The notes: generated by a model from the sequence alone, not told the origin. Shown: positions 1 to 8,802, numbered from the stretch's first letter. The stretch is 64,000 bases of DNA from Rhodoferax sp. (GCA_031291305.1 JARLJH010000052.1:62001-126000); one strand, 5' to 3'. Program-made: numbers and translations.

Positions 1-464
1 GGGTCCATGATCAGGAACTTCTTCTGATCAGCCACCACCTTGTCCATGATGGCACCCACTTCAGAGCCGAATAGCTTGGCGACGAAACCCGCATTGAGCA
101 GCCCAATGTAGACCTTGCCATCGTTCTTCTTGTAAACGGATATTTTGCAAGGCATCAGCAGCGAGAGAAAGCGCACATCGTCCATCTTCAGGATTGGCCC
201 GGAATAGACTGTGCTGCAAGCCTCGATCAGCAGCACTGGCAGCACATTGCCACCGTCAGCTTCCACAGGTTTAGCCGGATTGCGCAGGCCAGATATGGAC
301 CAACCATTGCCTGCCGCCTGAATGTTTTGCTGAATGCGGGCGGCAGTTTCCTCGACCGAGTAGGGGCTGGGAACCTCTGAAAACACCATGCCGCCGATGA
401 GCTTCCAGGCGAGCAATACGCTCAAGGCTACCCCGGCGATGACACCGCCAATAACTTTTATCAT
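1..464 (-). CDS. DUF302 family protein (partial, runs off left edge)
   Basis: The reverse strand reads open from an ATG at 464 to the window edge (about 154 residues, C-terminus missing). The protein starts with one hydrophobic segment (about residues 3-22, an anchor or uncleaved signal) and continues with a DUF302-like domain, including the motif MPCKISVYKK and a following KVYIGLLNAGFVAKLFG stretch typical of that family. A good ribosome site (GGAG) lies 8 bases before the ATG. DUF302 proteins are small, of unknown biochemical role and often linked to the envelope or to sulfur and metal stress. The gene lies downstream of putA on the same strand, but 354 bases and a probable terminator separate them. 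Confidence 0.75.
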   Translation of the reverse strand, partial: MIKVIGGVIAGVALSVLLAWKLIGGMVFSEVPSPYSVEETAARIQQNIQAAGNGWSISGLRNPAKPVEADGGNVLPVLLIEACSTVYSGPILKMDDVRFLSLLMPCKISVYKKNDGKVYIGLLNAGFVAKLFGSEVGAIMDKVVADQKKFLIMD

Positions 465-579
465 GTTTGTCTCCGTGCGCGAATCGTTAGAAACATCAGC
501 GCAGAACGCACCGATGAATTGGTTAATAAGTATGTTCTTATTTAGTAATTTTTGCGCTAGGGAAAGCACCGCCCACACA

Positions 580-595
580 ATTGACTTTAGTCAAT
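580..595. promoter_or_regulatory. Dyad ATTGACT-TT-AGTCAAT, candidate operator
   Basis: Two perfect 7-base inverted arms are separated by two bases, about 115 bases upstream of the DUF302 gene start. This is a regulator-site geometry; the binding protein is unknown. Confidence 0.3.
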
Positions 596-752
596 GGATT
601 TCGGTGATTTCTGATGCTGCGTTTGCCAACCAGATAGTTGACTGCAAGGCAATGGGACGGGCGGTGGCACCCGCCCTTGGCGCGAATCTGCGTGCGATGG
701 ATTGCAATCGCTATTGGATCGGGACAGTTTTACATCGACGCCAAAAAGACGC

Positions 753-768
753 ACGTTGAATTCAACGT
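753..768. promoter_or_regulatory. Perfect 16-bp palindrome ACGTTGAATTCAACGT
   Basis: A perfect self-complementary 16-mer with no spacer lies between the putA stop and the DUF302 gene. With no loop it is more like a protein-binding site than a hairpin, although a CTTTTT run follows on the minus strand. Confidence 0.4.
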
Positions 769-769
769 A

Positions 770-808
770 AATAAAAGTCACTGCCCGCGCCCCGGATTCA
801 GAGCGCGG
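770..808 (-). terminator. Candidate putA terminator
   Basis: On the minus strand, just after the putA stop, CCGCGC and GCGCGG form a 6-bp GC stem around a 12-base loop (85-90 and 103-108 of the 700s/800s, i.e. 785-790 and 803-808), followed by a T-rich run (ACTTTTATTT). The stem is short, so this is only moderately supported. Confidence 0.4.
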
Positions 809-818
809 TTGTCACCTC

Positions 819-3800
819 TCACCCCGCCAACAACGCCGCGTTCCCCCCCGCCGCCGTGGTGTTGATGGTGACAGTCTGCTCGGCACAGAAGCGGTACAGG
901 TAGCGCGGTCCGCCGGCTTTGGGGCCGGTGCCGCTCAGGCCTTCGCCGCCAAACGGTTGCACGCCAACCACAGCACCGATCTGGTTGCGGTTGATGTAGA
1001 CGTTGCCGATGTGCGCGGCACGCGCGAGTTGTTGCGCGCGGCTGTCGATGCGGGTCTGGATGCCAATCGTCAGGCCGTAGCCCAGCGCGTTGATCTGCGC
1101 GATGACGGCCAGCGGGTCGCCGCGCCAGCGCACGATGTGCAGCACCGGGCCGAAGATTTCTTCCTTCAGATCGCCGATCTGCGCCACTTCAAACGCCTGC
1201 GGTGCAATCAGGTTTGATATGCTTTGTGTAGCTGCCTGCCCTTTGTTATCCTGGGCTAGAAGGCTATTTTCCTTATAGGAATCCGCGCTTTGCGTTGCCT
1301 GTTGCGACTGACCCAGCAGATTCTTCGCCTGGGTTTGCAGACGGGTCAGGTGACGCTGGATGCCGTCAAACGCCTCGGCGTCGATCACCGGGCCGACATC
1401 GGTGGCCAGGTCCGCCGGGTTGCCCACCACCAGCTCGCGCGCCGCGCCGCAGACCATCTCGATCACATGGTCGGCAATGTCCTCGTGCACGCACAGCAGG
1501 CGCAATGCGGAACAGCGTTGCCCGGCGCTTCTGAAGGCGGACTGCATCACCGCGTCACACACCTGCTCGGGTAGCGCGGTGCTGTCCACCAACATGGCGT
1601 TGATGCCCCCGGTCTCCGCAATCAGCGGAACAATCGGGCCGTCTTTGGCGGCGAGCGTGCGGTTGATGATCTTGGCAACCTGCGTGCTGCCGGTAAACAC
1701 CACGCCAGCCACGCCGGGTGCTGCCACCAGCGCCGCGCCCACGGTTTCACCAGGACCGTGCAGCAATTGCAACGCGCCTTGTGGCACACCGGCGGCGTGC
1801 ATCAGCTTGACCGCTTCCCAGGCCACGCCGGGGGTTTGCTCGGCGGGTTTGGCCAGCACGGTGTTGCCGGTGGCCAGCGCGGCAGCAATTTGGCCGGTAA
1901 AGATGGCCAGCGGAAAGTTCCACGGACTGATGCAGACCCAGGGGCCACGTGCCGTGAGGCGTAACTCGTTGGTCTCGCCGGTGATGCCCAGCACGACATC
2001 GCCTTCCAGGCCCGGCAGCGTCTGCGGCTGCATGATGCGCTCGGCCTCGCCAGCGTAGTAGCGCAAAAAGTCGATGGCTTCGCGTACCTCGCTGATCGCG
2101 TCATTCCAGGTTTTGAAAGCCTCCTTGACCAGCAGGGCGCAAAAGTGCGGCAACTGGGTTTGCAGCGCATCAGCGGCGCGGCGCAGGATGGCGGCGCGTT
2201 CCGCCACCGGAACGTTGCTCCATTGTTTATAGCTGTCTGTGCTTGTAGATAAAGGGCTAGAGACCAATTTGGCATCAAACTCTGGGACAGCGGGCACTTC
2301 CACACTGGCGTAGGCGGCCAGCAGCGGGTCACGCATGGTGGGCACAGTCAGGTCCAGACCGGTGCTGTTGGCGCGCTGGAACCCGAATAGATCCGGCGGC
2401 AACGGCAGAGAGGTTTTCGCCTCAAGACGCAGAGGTGACACCAGCAAGTCGCTGATCGGCACGCTTTCGTCGGCCAGTTGATGCACAAAGGACGAGTTGG
2501 CGCCGTTTTCCAGCAGGCGACGCACCAGATAGGCCAGCAAGTCCTTGTGCGCGCCCACCGGCGCGTAAACGCGACAGGCGATTTGCGGGTTTTTCAGCAC
2601 CTCGCTGTAGACGCCTTCGCCCATACCGTGCAGGCGCTGCAGCTCAAAGGGGGCTCCGGTTTTGCCCGCCATCTGCAGAATAGCCGCGACTGTGGCGGCG
2701 TTATGGGTGGCAAATTGCGGGTAAAGCGCATCGGGCGCATCCAGCAGCGTTTTGGCGCAGGCCAAATAGGACACGTCGGTATGGTGCTTGTGGGTGAACA
2801 CCGGGTAGTGCGGTAGGCCCAGCTCTTGTGCGCGTTTGATCTCGGCATCCCAATAGGCGCCCTTGACCAGCCGACACATCAGCCGCAACTTGTATTGGCG
2901 CGCCAGGGCGATTACATGGCTGACGAGTTCCAGTGCATTGGTCTGGTACGACTGCATCGCCAAGCCGAAGCCACGCCACAGTGGTGTGAGCAGCGCCACT
3001 TTGACCAGCAGGGCCTCGAACACCGCCAGTGAGAGTTCCAGTCGATCCACCTCCTCGGCGTCGATGGTCAGGTTGATGTTGGCGCGCGCCGCCTGCTCAC
3101 ACAGGCCCCAGACGCGTGGCACCAGCTCGGCCATGACCCGATCCACCTGCGCGTACTCATAACGTGGGTGCAAGGCGCTGAGTTTGATGGATATGCCGTC
3201 ATTTTCCTCGCAAGCCCCCGTTTTGCTTGCCATAGTTGCTATTTCATCAATAGCGTTCTGGTAACTCTTCAAATGCGCCAGGGCATCAGCATCGGTGCGT
3301 GAGCCTTCGCCCAGCATGTCGTAGCTGTAACGCAAATTGGGCATCTTCTTTTTGGCGGAGGCTGCCTCATGCATGCCCTCGGCCATGGTCTGGCCCAGCA
3401 CAAACTGGCGGCCCAGCAACTGCACCGCGCGCAGCGTGGCGGCCACCACGGTGCGGGCGCCGAGTTTGGCGAACAGGCCGGGCTGGCTGCTTTTGTCACC
3501 GGCGGCAGGCAGGAAATGCTTGCTCATGGCGATCGCGGTGCTGGACAGGCGCGACAGCACCTTGTCACTGCTGCCTTCGAAGTCTGCCCTGCCGAGTTGG
3601 TCGGCCGTGAGGGCAATAGCAGTCTCGGCATCGGGCACGCGCAGCAGCGCCTCGGCCAGACGCATCAGCGCCAGCCCCTCGGCGCTGCTGATCGGGTATT
3701 CTTTCAGTAGACTTTCCATCGCCCAAAATGGCGGCGGGTTGTTGCGTACCGCCTGCACCCAGGGCGCGGCGGTGTGTGCCACGGCCGCCCAATCCAGCGC

Positions 3801-3881
3801 TTTGGCCAGCGAGGCCAGACGTTGCGACACGATGGTCGATTCAGGGCGATAAGGGATGGGCAGGCGTTGGGCAAGCAGCAT
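819..3881 (-). CDS. putA: Bifunctional proline dehydrogenase / L-glutamate-gamma-semialdehyde dehydrogenase
   Basis: PutA oxidises proline to glutamate in two steps: an FAD proline dehydrogenase passes electrons to quinone and an NAD-dependent P5C dehydrogenase makes glutamate. The protein has 1020 residues, the short PutA form: it lacks the N-terminal ribbon-helix-helix repressor domain and the long C-terminal extension. Visible motifs are the PRODH barrel (DAEEVDRLELSL, RLVKGAYWDAEIKRA, FATHN, LQRLHGMGE) and the aldehyde dehydrogenase glutamate (AETGG) and cysteine (GQRCSA). The ATG at 3881 has a good site (CGGAGT). Three copies of a dispersed palindromic repeat (about 1226-1271, 2226-2271, 3201-3246) are read in frame and add roughly 15-20 residues each, at linker-like positions. 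It is divergent from the sensor gene at 4034; the nearby Lrp-type gene is a plausible regulator, as Lrp-like PutR proteins activate putA in other proteobacteria. Confidence 0.95.
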   Translation of the reverse strand: MLLAQRLPIPYRPESTIVSQRLASLAKALDWAAVAHTAAPWVQAVRNNPPPFWAMESLLKEYPISSAEGLALMRLAEALLRVPDAETAIALTADQLGRADFEGSSDKVLSRLSSTAIAMSKHFLPAAGDKSSQPGLFAKLGARTVVAATLRAVQLLGRQFVLGQTMAEGMHEAASAKKKMPNLRYSYDMLGEGSRTDADALAHLKSYQNAIDEIATMASKTGACEENDGISIKLSALHPRYEYAQVDRVMAELVPRVWGLCEQAARANINLTIDAEEVDRLELSLAVFEALLVKVALLTPLWRGFGLAMQSYQTNALELVSHVIALARQYKLRLMCRLVKGAYWDAEIKRAQELGLPHYPVFTHKHHTDVSYLACAKTLLDAPDALYPQFATHNAATVAAILQMAGKTGAPFELQRLHGMGEGVYSEVLKNPQIACRVYAPVGAHKDLLAYLVRRLLENGANSSFVHQLADESVPISDLLVSPLRLEAKTSLPLPPDLFGFQRANSTGLDLTVPTMRDPLLAAYASVEVPAVPEFDAKLVSSPLSTSTDSYKQWSNVPVAERAAILRRAADALQTQLPHFCALLVKEAFKTWNDAISEVREAIDFLRYYAGEAERIMQPQTLPGLEGDVVLGITGETNELRLTARGPWVCISPWNFPLAIFTGQIAAALATGNTVLAKPAEQTPGVAWEAVKLMHAAGVPQGALQLLHGPGETVGAALVAAPGVAGVVFTGSTQVAKIINRTLAAKDGPIVPLIAETGGINAMLVDSTALPEQVCDAVMQSAFRSAGQRCSALRLLCVHEDIADHVIEMVCGAARELVVGNPADLATDVGPVIDAEAFDGIQRHLTRLQTQAKNLLGQSQQATQSADSYKENSLLAQDNKGQAATQSISNLIAPQAFEVAQIGDLKEEIFGPVLHIVRWRGDPLAVIAQINALGYGLTIGIQTRIDSRAQQLARAAHIGNVYINRNQIGAVVGVQPFGGEGLSGTGPKAGGPRYLYRFCAEQTVTINTTAAGGNAALLAG
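1226..1271 (+). repeat. Dispersed palindromic repeat, copy 1 (inside putA)
   Basis: The core reads TAGCTG ... GGGCTAGAAGGCTATTTT, matching the right half GGGCTAGAGGCC of other copies. On the putA strand it encodes NSLLAQDNKGQAATQ without a stop. Confidence 0.65.
2226..2271 (+). repeat. Dispersed palindromic repeat, copy 2 (inside putA)
   Basis: The core reads ATAGCTGTCTGTGC ... AAAGGGCTAGAGACCAA. On the putA strand it is read as KLVSSPLSTSTDSYKQ, between the two catalytic domains. Confidence 0.75.
3201..3246 (-). repeat. Dispersed palindromic repeat, copy 3 (inside putA)
   Basis: On the minus strand the core reads AATAGCAACTATGGC ... CGGGGGCTTGCGAGG. It is read as AIDEIATMASKTGACEEN in PutA, very similar to the peptide of the argC copy. 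Confidence 0.65.
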
Positions 3882-4033
3882 GGGAACTCCGTCGACATAT
3901 AAATGCGCTATGTTGTCGCCTTTTGTGGAAACTTTTTCACTAATTTAATAGAGTTTTATAGTTGATAAATCTAAGAAAATAGAAAATTGACGCATACTGG
4001 GCTATCCGCCGTCCAACAACCCACAATTCAACA
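3882..4033. promoter_or_regulatory. Divergent promoter region putA / GGDEF-EAL gene
   Basis: The 152-bp gap between the two divergent start codons is AT-rich (about 3930-3990) and must hold both promoters. No clear dyad or canonical -35/-10 pair stood out. Confidence 0.4.
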
Positions 4034-6616
4034 ATGACCTTGCTGTCCGCTCTGCCCCGCCGACGCCTAGCCCGGTACTTGCACGCGCTAGGTGTTGGCA
4101 TGCTGTTGGCCGTGGCGACGTCCAGCTCCTGGGCGGTGCAACGGGTGGTCAAAGTCGGTGTATACAACAACCCGCCGAAGATTTTTGCCGCGCCCGACGG
4201 CCAGCCCAGTGGCATTTTGGGTGACCTGCTGGTGGCCATGGCCAAAGAAGAAGATTGGACCCTGCAGCCCGTTGCCTGCAACTGGCAAGACTGCCTGGAC
4301 GCCCTGAAGGCTGGCCGCATCGATCTGTTGCCCGACGTCGCCTTCAGCTCAGAACGTGCCCAGCAGCTTGATTTCCACGCCATCTCGGCACTGCAAAGCT
4401 GGTCACAGTTGTACAAAAACAAGAATGCGCAGATCACCTCGATGCTGGACCTCAATGGCAAGCGCATCGCCGTGGTCGCAGGCTCAATCCAGGCGCCCTT
4501 TCTGAAAGGTTTGCTGGAGAGTTTTGCCATCCATGCCGAGTTGGTGCCGGTGGACTCGTTCGAGCGTGGTTTTGAGCGAGCCCAAGCGCATCAGGTAGAC
4601 GCCGTAGCGGCCAACCGTTACTTTGGCGATACACAGTCCGGGCGCTACCAGATGGAGTCGACCGCCATCGTGTTTCAGCCTGTGCTGCTGTATTACGCCA
4701 CTGCCAAAGGTCGAAATGCTGATTTGTTGCAGGCCATCGACAGACATCTGAAAGCCTGGCAGGCCAGCAGCGACTCGCCTTACGCACTGGCGGTCAAGCG
4801 TTGGATGCAAGCGCCCGAGCAGCAGGATCTTCCCGTTTATGTTTTCTGGGTGATGGGAAGCCTGGCGCTGCTGCTGGTCGTGGCCTTGCTGCTCACACGC
4901 TGGTTGCGCCAGCAAGTCACACAAAAGACCGCACACCTGCTGGCCAGTGAACAGCGGCTGAACACCATTTTGGACGGTGTTGATGCGGCCATCTACATCA
5001 AGGACACCGAGCTGCATTACCAGTACGCCAACAGCGCCTTGTGCAAGCTGTTTGGCAGTAGGCCGGCGGACATTGTTGGCCACGGTGACAACACGTTCTT
5101 TGACGAACTTACTGCCAATAAGCTGCGCCTGAACGACCTGCGCGTGATCGAGCATGGCGAGCGTGTGGAAGACGAGGAAGTCACCCGCACCGCCGACGGC
5201 AAGCTGGAACGCAGTTACCTGTCGGTCAAATTGCCACTGCGCGACCCTGACGGCCACATCTATGCGCTGTGCGGCATCTCTACCGACATCACACAGCGCA
5301 AACAGGCCGAGGAGACCATTTTTCAACTGGCCTTTTACGACCCACTCACCGGCCTGCCAAACCGCCGCTTGCTGCACGACCGCGTACACCAGGTGCTGAC
5401 CAGTCTGGTACGCAAGGCACAGGGGGTGGCGTTGATGTTTGTCGATGTCGATAACTTCAAAGACATCAACGACACGCTGGGTCACGACACGGGCGACCAG
5501 CTGTTGCTCCAGATGGCAAAGCGCATGCGTGCCTGTGTGCGCAATGAAGACACGCTGGCGCGTCAAGGGGGTGATGAGTTTGTGGTGATGCTGGTGGATC
5601 TTGACGCCCACCCAGAAGAAGCCGCGCGCCAGGCGCAGCTGGTGGGTCAGAAGATTCTGGACCAGTTGAGTCAGCCCTATGTGCTGGATGGACAGTCCTG
5701 CCAATGCAGCGTCAGCATTGGCGTGGCGCTGCTGGATGGTGCAACGTCCTCTCGCGACGACATCTTTAAACAGGCCGACCTGGCGATGTACCAAGCCAAG
5801 GCTGCGGGCCGAAACACGCTGCGCTTTTTCAACCCGCAGATGCAGGCACAGGTGATTGCCCGCACCTCACTGGAAGCGGATCTACGCTGGGCACTCAAAT
5901 CACACGAGTTTGTGCTGTATTACCAGCCGCAGGTGGACGCTGATGACACCGTGCTGGGCTACGAGGCGCTGGTGCGCTGGCTGCACCCGATGCGCGGCCT
6001 GGTCGCTCCGGGCGAATTCATCGCCGCCGCTGAAGCCTGCGGCGTGATCCTGCCGCTGGGTCACTGGATCTTGCAAACCGCTTGCCAGCAACTGCTGGCC
6101 TGGTCGCAACACGCACCACAGAACACATGGAGCATTGCCGTCAACGTCAGCGCTCAGCAATTTCGCCAGAGCGACTTTGTGGTTCAGATACGCGGTATCT
6201 TGCTGGCCACCGGGATTAACCCGGCGCTTCTGGAACTTGAACTGACCGAGAGCCAACTGGTGGACGATGTGCCGGGCGTCATCGAGAAAATGAAAGCCCT
6301 GCGCGAGCTGGGTGTGCGCCTGTCGCTGGATGACTTTGGCACTGGCTACTCGTCTTTGGGCATGCTCAAGCGCCTGCCATTGCACCAGCTCAAGATCGAC
6401 CAGAGCTTTGTGCGCGACATGCTCAACGATGCGCAGGATGCCAGCATCATCCGCGCCATCATCACCATGGGAGAGAGCCTGGATTTGGATGTGATTGCCG
6501 AAGGCGTGGAGTTACCTGCCCAGCGCGACGCCCTGTTTGCCCTGGGCTGCCGACAATTTCAGGGCTACCTGTTTGGCAAGCCAGCGCCCTTGCCCGCGCT
6601 GGCCCCAACCATTTGA
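4034..6616 (+). CDS. Periplasmic-sensor PAS-GGDEF-EAL cyclic-di-GMP protein
   Basis: An 860-residue membrane protein that should make and/or degrade cyclic di-GMP. Order of parts: signal/anchor (about 15-34), periplasmic solute-binding domain of the amino-acid-binding SBP_bac_3 type (about 38-255), one membrane span (about 270-290), PAS (about 305-420), GGDEF (about 430-590) and EAL (about 610-855). GGDEF is intact at 512-516, with an RxxD inhibitory site (RNED) five residues before it. The phosphodiesterase motifs are present: EAL at 644-646, NVSAQQF, ELTES, DDFGTG and EGVE. Both halves therefore look active. No clear Shine-Dalgarno precedes the ATG. The Lrp-type gene follows after 6 bp, so the two are probably cotranscribed. 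The sensor domain suggests an amino-acid ligand, which fits divergence from putA; the ligand is inferred. Confidence 0.9.
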   Translation: MTLLSALPRRRLARYLHALGVGMLLAVATSSSWAVQRVVKVGVYNNPPKIFAAPDGQPSGILGDLLVAMAKEEDWTLQPVACNWQDCLDALKAGRIDLLPDVAFSSERAQQLDFHAISALQSWSQLYKNKNAQITSMLDLNGKRIAVVAGSIQAPFLKGLLESFAIHAELVPVDSFERGFERAQAHQVDAVAANRYFGDTQSGRYQMESTAIVFQPVLLYYATAKGRNADLLQAIDRHLKAWQASSDSPYALAVKRWMQAPEQQDLPVYVFWVMGSLALLLVVALLLTRWLRQQVTQKTAHLLASEQRLNTILDGVDAAIYIKDTELHYQYANSALCKLFGSRPADIVGHGDNTFFDELTANKLRLNDLRVIEHGERVEDEEVTRTADGKLERSYLSVKLPLRDPDGHIYALCGISTDITQRKQAEETIFQLAFYDPLTGLPNRRLLHDRVHQVLTSLVRKAQGVALMFVDVDNFKDINDTLGHDTGDQLLLQMAKRMRACVRNEDTLARQGGDEFVVMLVDLDAHPEEAARQAQLVGQKILDQLSQPYVLDGQSCQCSVSIGVALLDGATSSRDDIFKQADLAMYQAKAAGRNTLRFFNPQMQAQVIARTSLEADLRWALKSHEFVLYYQPQVDADDTVLGYEALVRWLHPMRGLVAPGEFIAAAEACGVILPLGHWILQTACQQLLAWSQHAPQNTWSIAVNVSAQQFRQSDFVVQIRGILLATGINPALLELELTESQLVDDVPGVIEKMKALRELGVRLSLDDFGTGYSSLGMLKRLPLHQLKIDQSFVRDMLNDAQDASIIRAIITMGESLDLDVIAEGVELPAQRDALFALGCRQFQGYLFGKPAPLPALAPTI

Positions 6617-6622
6617 ACGCCC

Positions 6623-7084
6623 ATGGAACTCGATCGCATTGACCGAAAAATCCTGCAAGCCCTGCAGCAGGATGGCCGCATCAGCAACCTCAAACTGGCG
6701 GAAAGCGTGGCGCTGTCGCCCACCGCCGTGCTGGCGCGGGTACAGCGGCTGACCAAGGACGGCATCATCGACGGTTACGAAGCCCGACTGGACCCGGTCA
6801 AACTGGGCCTAGGGCTGATGGTGTTTGTGGAAGTGCTGCTCGACAAAACCACGCCCAACGTGTTCGACGCCTTCAAAGCCGCCGTGCAGGTTCGTTCTGA
6901 GATCATGGAATGCCACATGGTGGCGGGCGGCTTTGATTACCTGCTGAAGACCCGCATGACCGACATGAATGCCTACCGAGAATTTGCTGGCACTGTGCTC
7001 TGGCAGTTGCCCGGTGTGCGCGAAACCCGGACTTATGCGGTGATGGAAGAGGTGAAAAACACCACACAGTTGCCGATCAACTAG
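6623..7084 (+). CDS. Lrp/AsnC family transcriptional regulator
   Basis: A 153-residue DNA-binding protein of standard Lrp length: N-terminal AsnC-type helix-turn-helix (about 4-60; DRKILQALQQDGRISNLKLAESVALSPTAVLARVQRL pattern region) and C-terminal RAM effector domain (about 68-145; the glycine-rich GGFDYLLKTR turn is clear). It starts 6 bp after the GGDEF-EAL gene and lacks its own strong ribosome site, so coupling is likely. Closeness to putA suggests it may sense proline or another amino acid and control putA. It ends 8 bp inside the convergent PLP-protein gene. Confidence 0.9.
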   Translation: MELDRIDRKILQALQQDGRISNLKLAESVALSPTAVLARVQRLTKDGIIDGYEARLDPVKLGLGLMVFVEVLLDKTTPNVFDAFKAAVQVRSEIMECHMVAGGFDYLLKTRMTDMNAYREFAGTVLWQLPGVRETRTYAVMEEVKNTTQLPIN

Positions 7085-7787
7085 CGGGGGACTCTGCTGC
7101 GGCATAGTGGCGCGCGCCAAAAATCGCCGACCCGACACGCACCATTGTACTGCCGCTGGCAATGGCGGCCTCCAAGTCGCCGCTCATGCCCATCGACAGC
7201 GTGTCGAGCCCCAGGCCAGCTGCATTTAGTGCATCAAAAAGGCCTCTAGCCCTTTTAAATACTAGGCATTCTGCTGCAAAATCAGAAGCTGGCTCTGGAA
7301 TGCACATCAAACCGCGTAAGCGCAGATTGGGCAGCTTGGCAACCGCCTGCGCCAACGCCAGCGCCTCGTCGGGCCCCACCCCCGATTTGGTGGGGCTGCC
7401 ATCCACATTGACCTGAATACACACCTGCATTGGTGGCAGGTTCGCCGGACGCTGTTCGCTCAGCCGCTGGGCAATCTTCAGGCGATCCACCGTGTGTACC
7501 CAGTCAAAGTGCTCTGCCACCAGGCGGGTCTTGTTACTCTGGATCGGGCCGATGCAATGCCATTCGATCGGCAAATGGCGCAAAGCGCTGATCTTCTGCA
7601 CCGCCTCCTGAATGTAGTTTTCACCAAACCGGGTTTGTCCGGCGACAAACGCGTCTTCAACAGCATCCGCGCCGAAGGTTTTGGACACCGCCAGCAGGGC
7701 AACGGACGATGATGGGCGCAGCGCTTGGCCGCAGGCGGCTTCGATGCGCGCGTGAACCGCGTCGAGTCGGGTTGCAATGTTGTCCAT
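7077..7787 (-). CDS. Pyridoxal-phosphate homeostasis protein (YggS/PROSC family)
   Basis: A 236-residue single-domain PLP-binding barrel protein that buffers the cofactor and influences amino-acid and vitamin B6 metabolism. The PLP lysine is in LLAVSKTF, and the family motifs FGENYIQEA, WHCIGPIQSNK, NVDGSPTKSGV and LSMGMSGD are visible. I chose the ATG at 7787 because an upstream in-frame start would add 18 residues absent from the family. A copy of the dispersed repeat (about 7236-7271) is read in frame as AECLVFKRARGLF. The 3' end overlaps the Lrp-type gene by 8 bp. Confidence 0.9.
   Translation of the reverse strand: MDNIATRLDAVHARIEAACGQALRPSSSVALLAVSKTFGADAVEDAFVAGQTRFGENYIQEAVQKISALRHLPIEWHCIGPIQSNKTRLVAEHFDWVHTVDRLKIAQRLSEQRPANLPPMQVCIQVNVDGSPTKSGVGPDEALALAQAVAKLPNLRLRGLMCIPEPASDFAAECLVFKRARGLFDALNAAGLGLDTLSMGMSGDLEAAIASGSTMVRVGSAIFGARHYAAAESPAS
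7236..7271 (-). repeat. Dispersed palindromic repeat, copy 4 (inside yggS-like gene)
   Basis: On the minus strand: GAATGCCTAGTATTTAAAA followed by GGGCTAGAGGCCTTTTT, an exact match to the right-half consensus. It is translated as KRARGLF, in the same frame as the argC, topB and dehydrogenase copies. Confidence 0.7.
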
Positions 7788-7833
7788 GTCAATAGGTCTT
7801 TCGGTGGCAAAGACCCCAGTTATACAACGCCGA

Positions 7834-8727
7834 CTAGGCACCGGTTACCCGGCACTTGCCTGAGTTCTTGGCTTCGTACATGGCCTGATCAACCAGATGC
7901 AAGGCCTCGGCCGTGGTTTTTGGCGCTGTCAGAAAGGTCCGAAAGCCGATGCTGGCCGTGATCTGAAAGCCTGCCCGTGTCATTTCTGTCCTGACCGTGT
8001 CGCAGAGTTTTTGCATATAGGCTTGGCATTCGGCCTGTGGCATGTGGGGCATCAGCATAATGAATTCGTCACCCCCCATGCGACCGGCCACATCGGATTG
8101 GCGGGTATGGCGACGTAGCACCTGTGCCATCAATTGCAGCGCTTCATCTCCACTCAGATGTCCACGGGTGTCGTTAAGTTGTTTAAAACCATCGAGATCA
8201 ATTTCGGCCAGAGAAAACACCCCCCCATAGCGTTTCTGGCGGACGATTTCCTTGTCAATGACCGTCATGAGAACGGCCCGGTTGGGCAAGCCGGTCAAGT
8301 TGTCGATCGTCGCCAGACTCAGGGCTTTCAGGTAATTGACCCGCACGGCATTAGCCAGTAGCAAAGTCAGCCCGGAGGCCGCACACGCCACCGAGAGGTC
8401 GGCAGCCAGCGTGATCGGTGTGACACGCTGGTTGACGATGCTCCATATCTGAAACACCAGCGAGACACCAAACGCCAGCCACTGCGAGCGTTTGAGTGGG
8501 CAATGTATAGCAATGGCTGCCAGCGGGAAGACGTAGAGAATATGTAGCCGGACATGCTCGCCGTTCATGATGTCAACCGTCAGTATCAACAGCATGATCA
8601 GCAGGTTGATCCCAAGCACCTTCGAACAGGCGAGTGTTCCGGGGCGGAAATATCGCCAAACCCTGTCCAACCGAATTCCATCGGTTGACGGATGGGTATC
8701 CTGTTGGGTGTCGGTCAAAGGCTCCAT
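7834..8727 (-). CDS. Membrane-bound diguanylate cyclase
   Basis: A 297-residue protein with an N-terminal membrane region (about 35-125, three to four hydrophobic helices) and a C-terminal GGDEF domain (about 135-295). GGDEF is intact (GRMGGDEFIML) and preceded at the right distance by an RxxD inhibitory site (RQSD), so a feedback-controlled cyclase is expected; there is no EAL domain. The membrane part resembles the small input modules of this class, but I cannot name the subtype. The gene lies 75 bp downstream of the DegP-like gene on the same strand. Confidence 0.85.
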   Translation of the reverse strand: MEPLTDTQQDTHPSTDGIRLDRVWRYFRPGTLACSKVLGINLLIMLLILTVDIMNGEHVRLHILYVFPLAAIAIHCPLKRSQWLAFGVSLVFQIWSIVNQRVTPITLAADLSVACAASGLTLLLANAVRVNYLKALSLATIDNLTGLPNRAVLMTVIDKEIVRQKRYGGVFSLAEIDLDGFKQLNDTRGHLSGDEALQLMAQVLRRHTRQSDVAGRMGGDEFIMLMPHMPQAECQAYMQKLCDTVRTEMTRAGFQITASIGFRTFLTAPKTTAEALHLVDQAMYEAKNSGKCRVTGA

Positions 8728-8802
8728 GCTTAACGTGGCGCTGTGTGTTCTGGCTGCGCAGGTAGCAGGTCAGCACTCACAAGGCAAAAAGTGAGTGTGG
8801 CG

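Larger units (their letters stand above)
465..818. other. Intergenic region between putA and the DUF302 gene
   Basis: No convincing gene; short open frames here have no family resemblance. The stretch holds a candidate putA terminator (770-808), a perfect 16-bp palindrome (753-768) and a 7-2-7 dyad (580-595) that could be an operator for the DUF302 gene. The part next to the DUF302 start is AT-rich (about 510-555) and probably contains its promoter. Confidence 0.5.

Noticed and set aside
4484-5794. A 436-codon open frame antisense to the GGDEF-EAL gene
   Set aside because: Shadow of a clear sensor gene; no domain, no ribosome site, and composition of an antisense frame.
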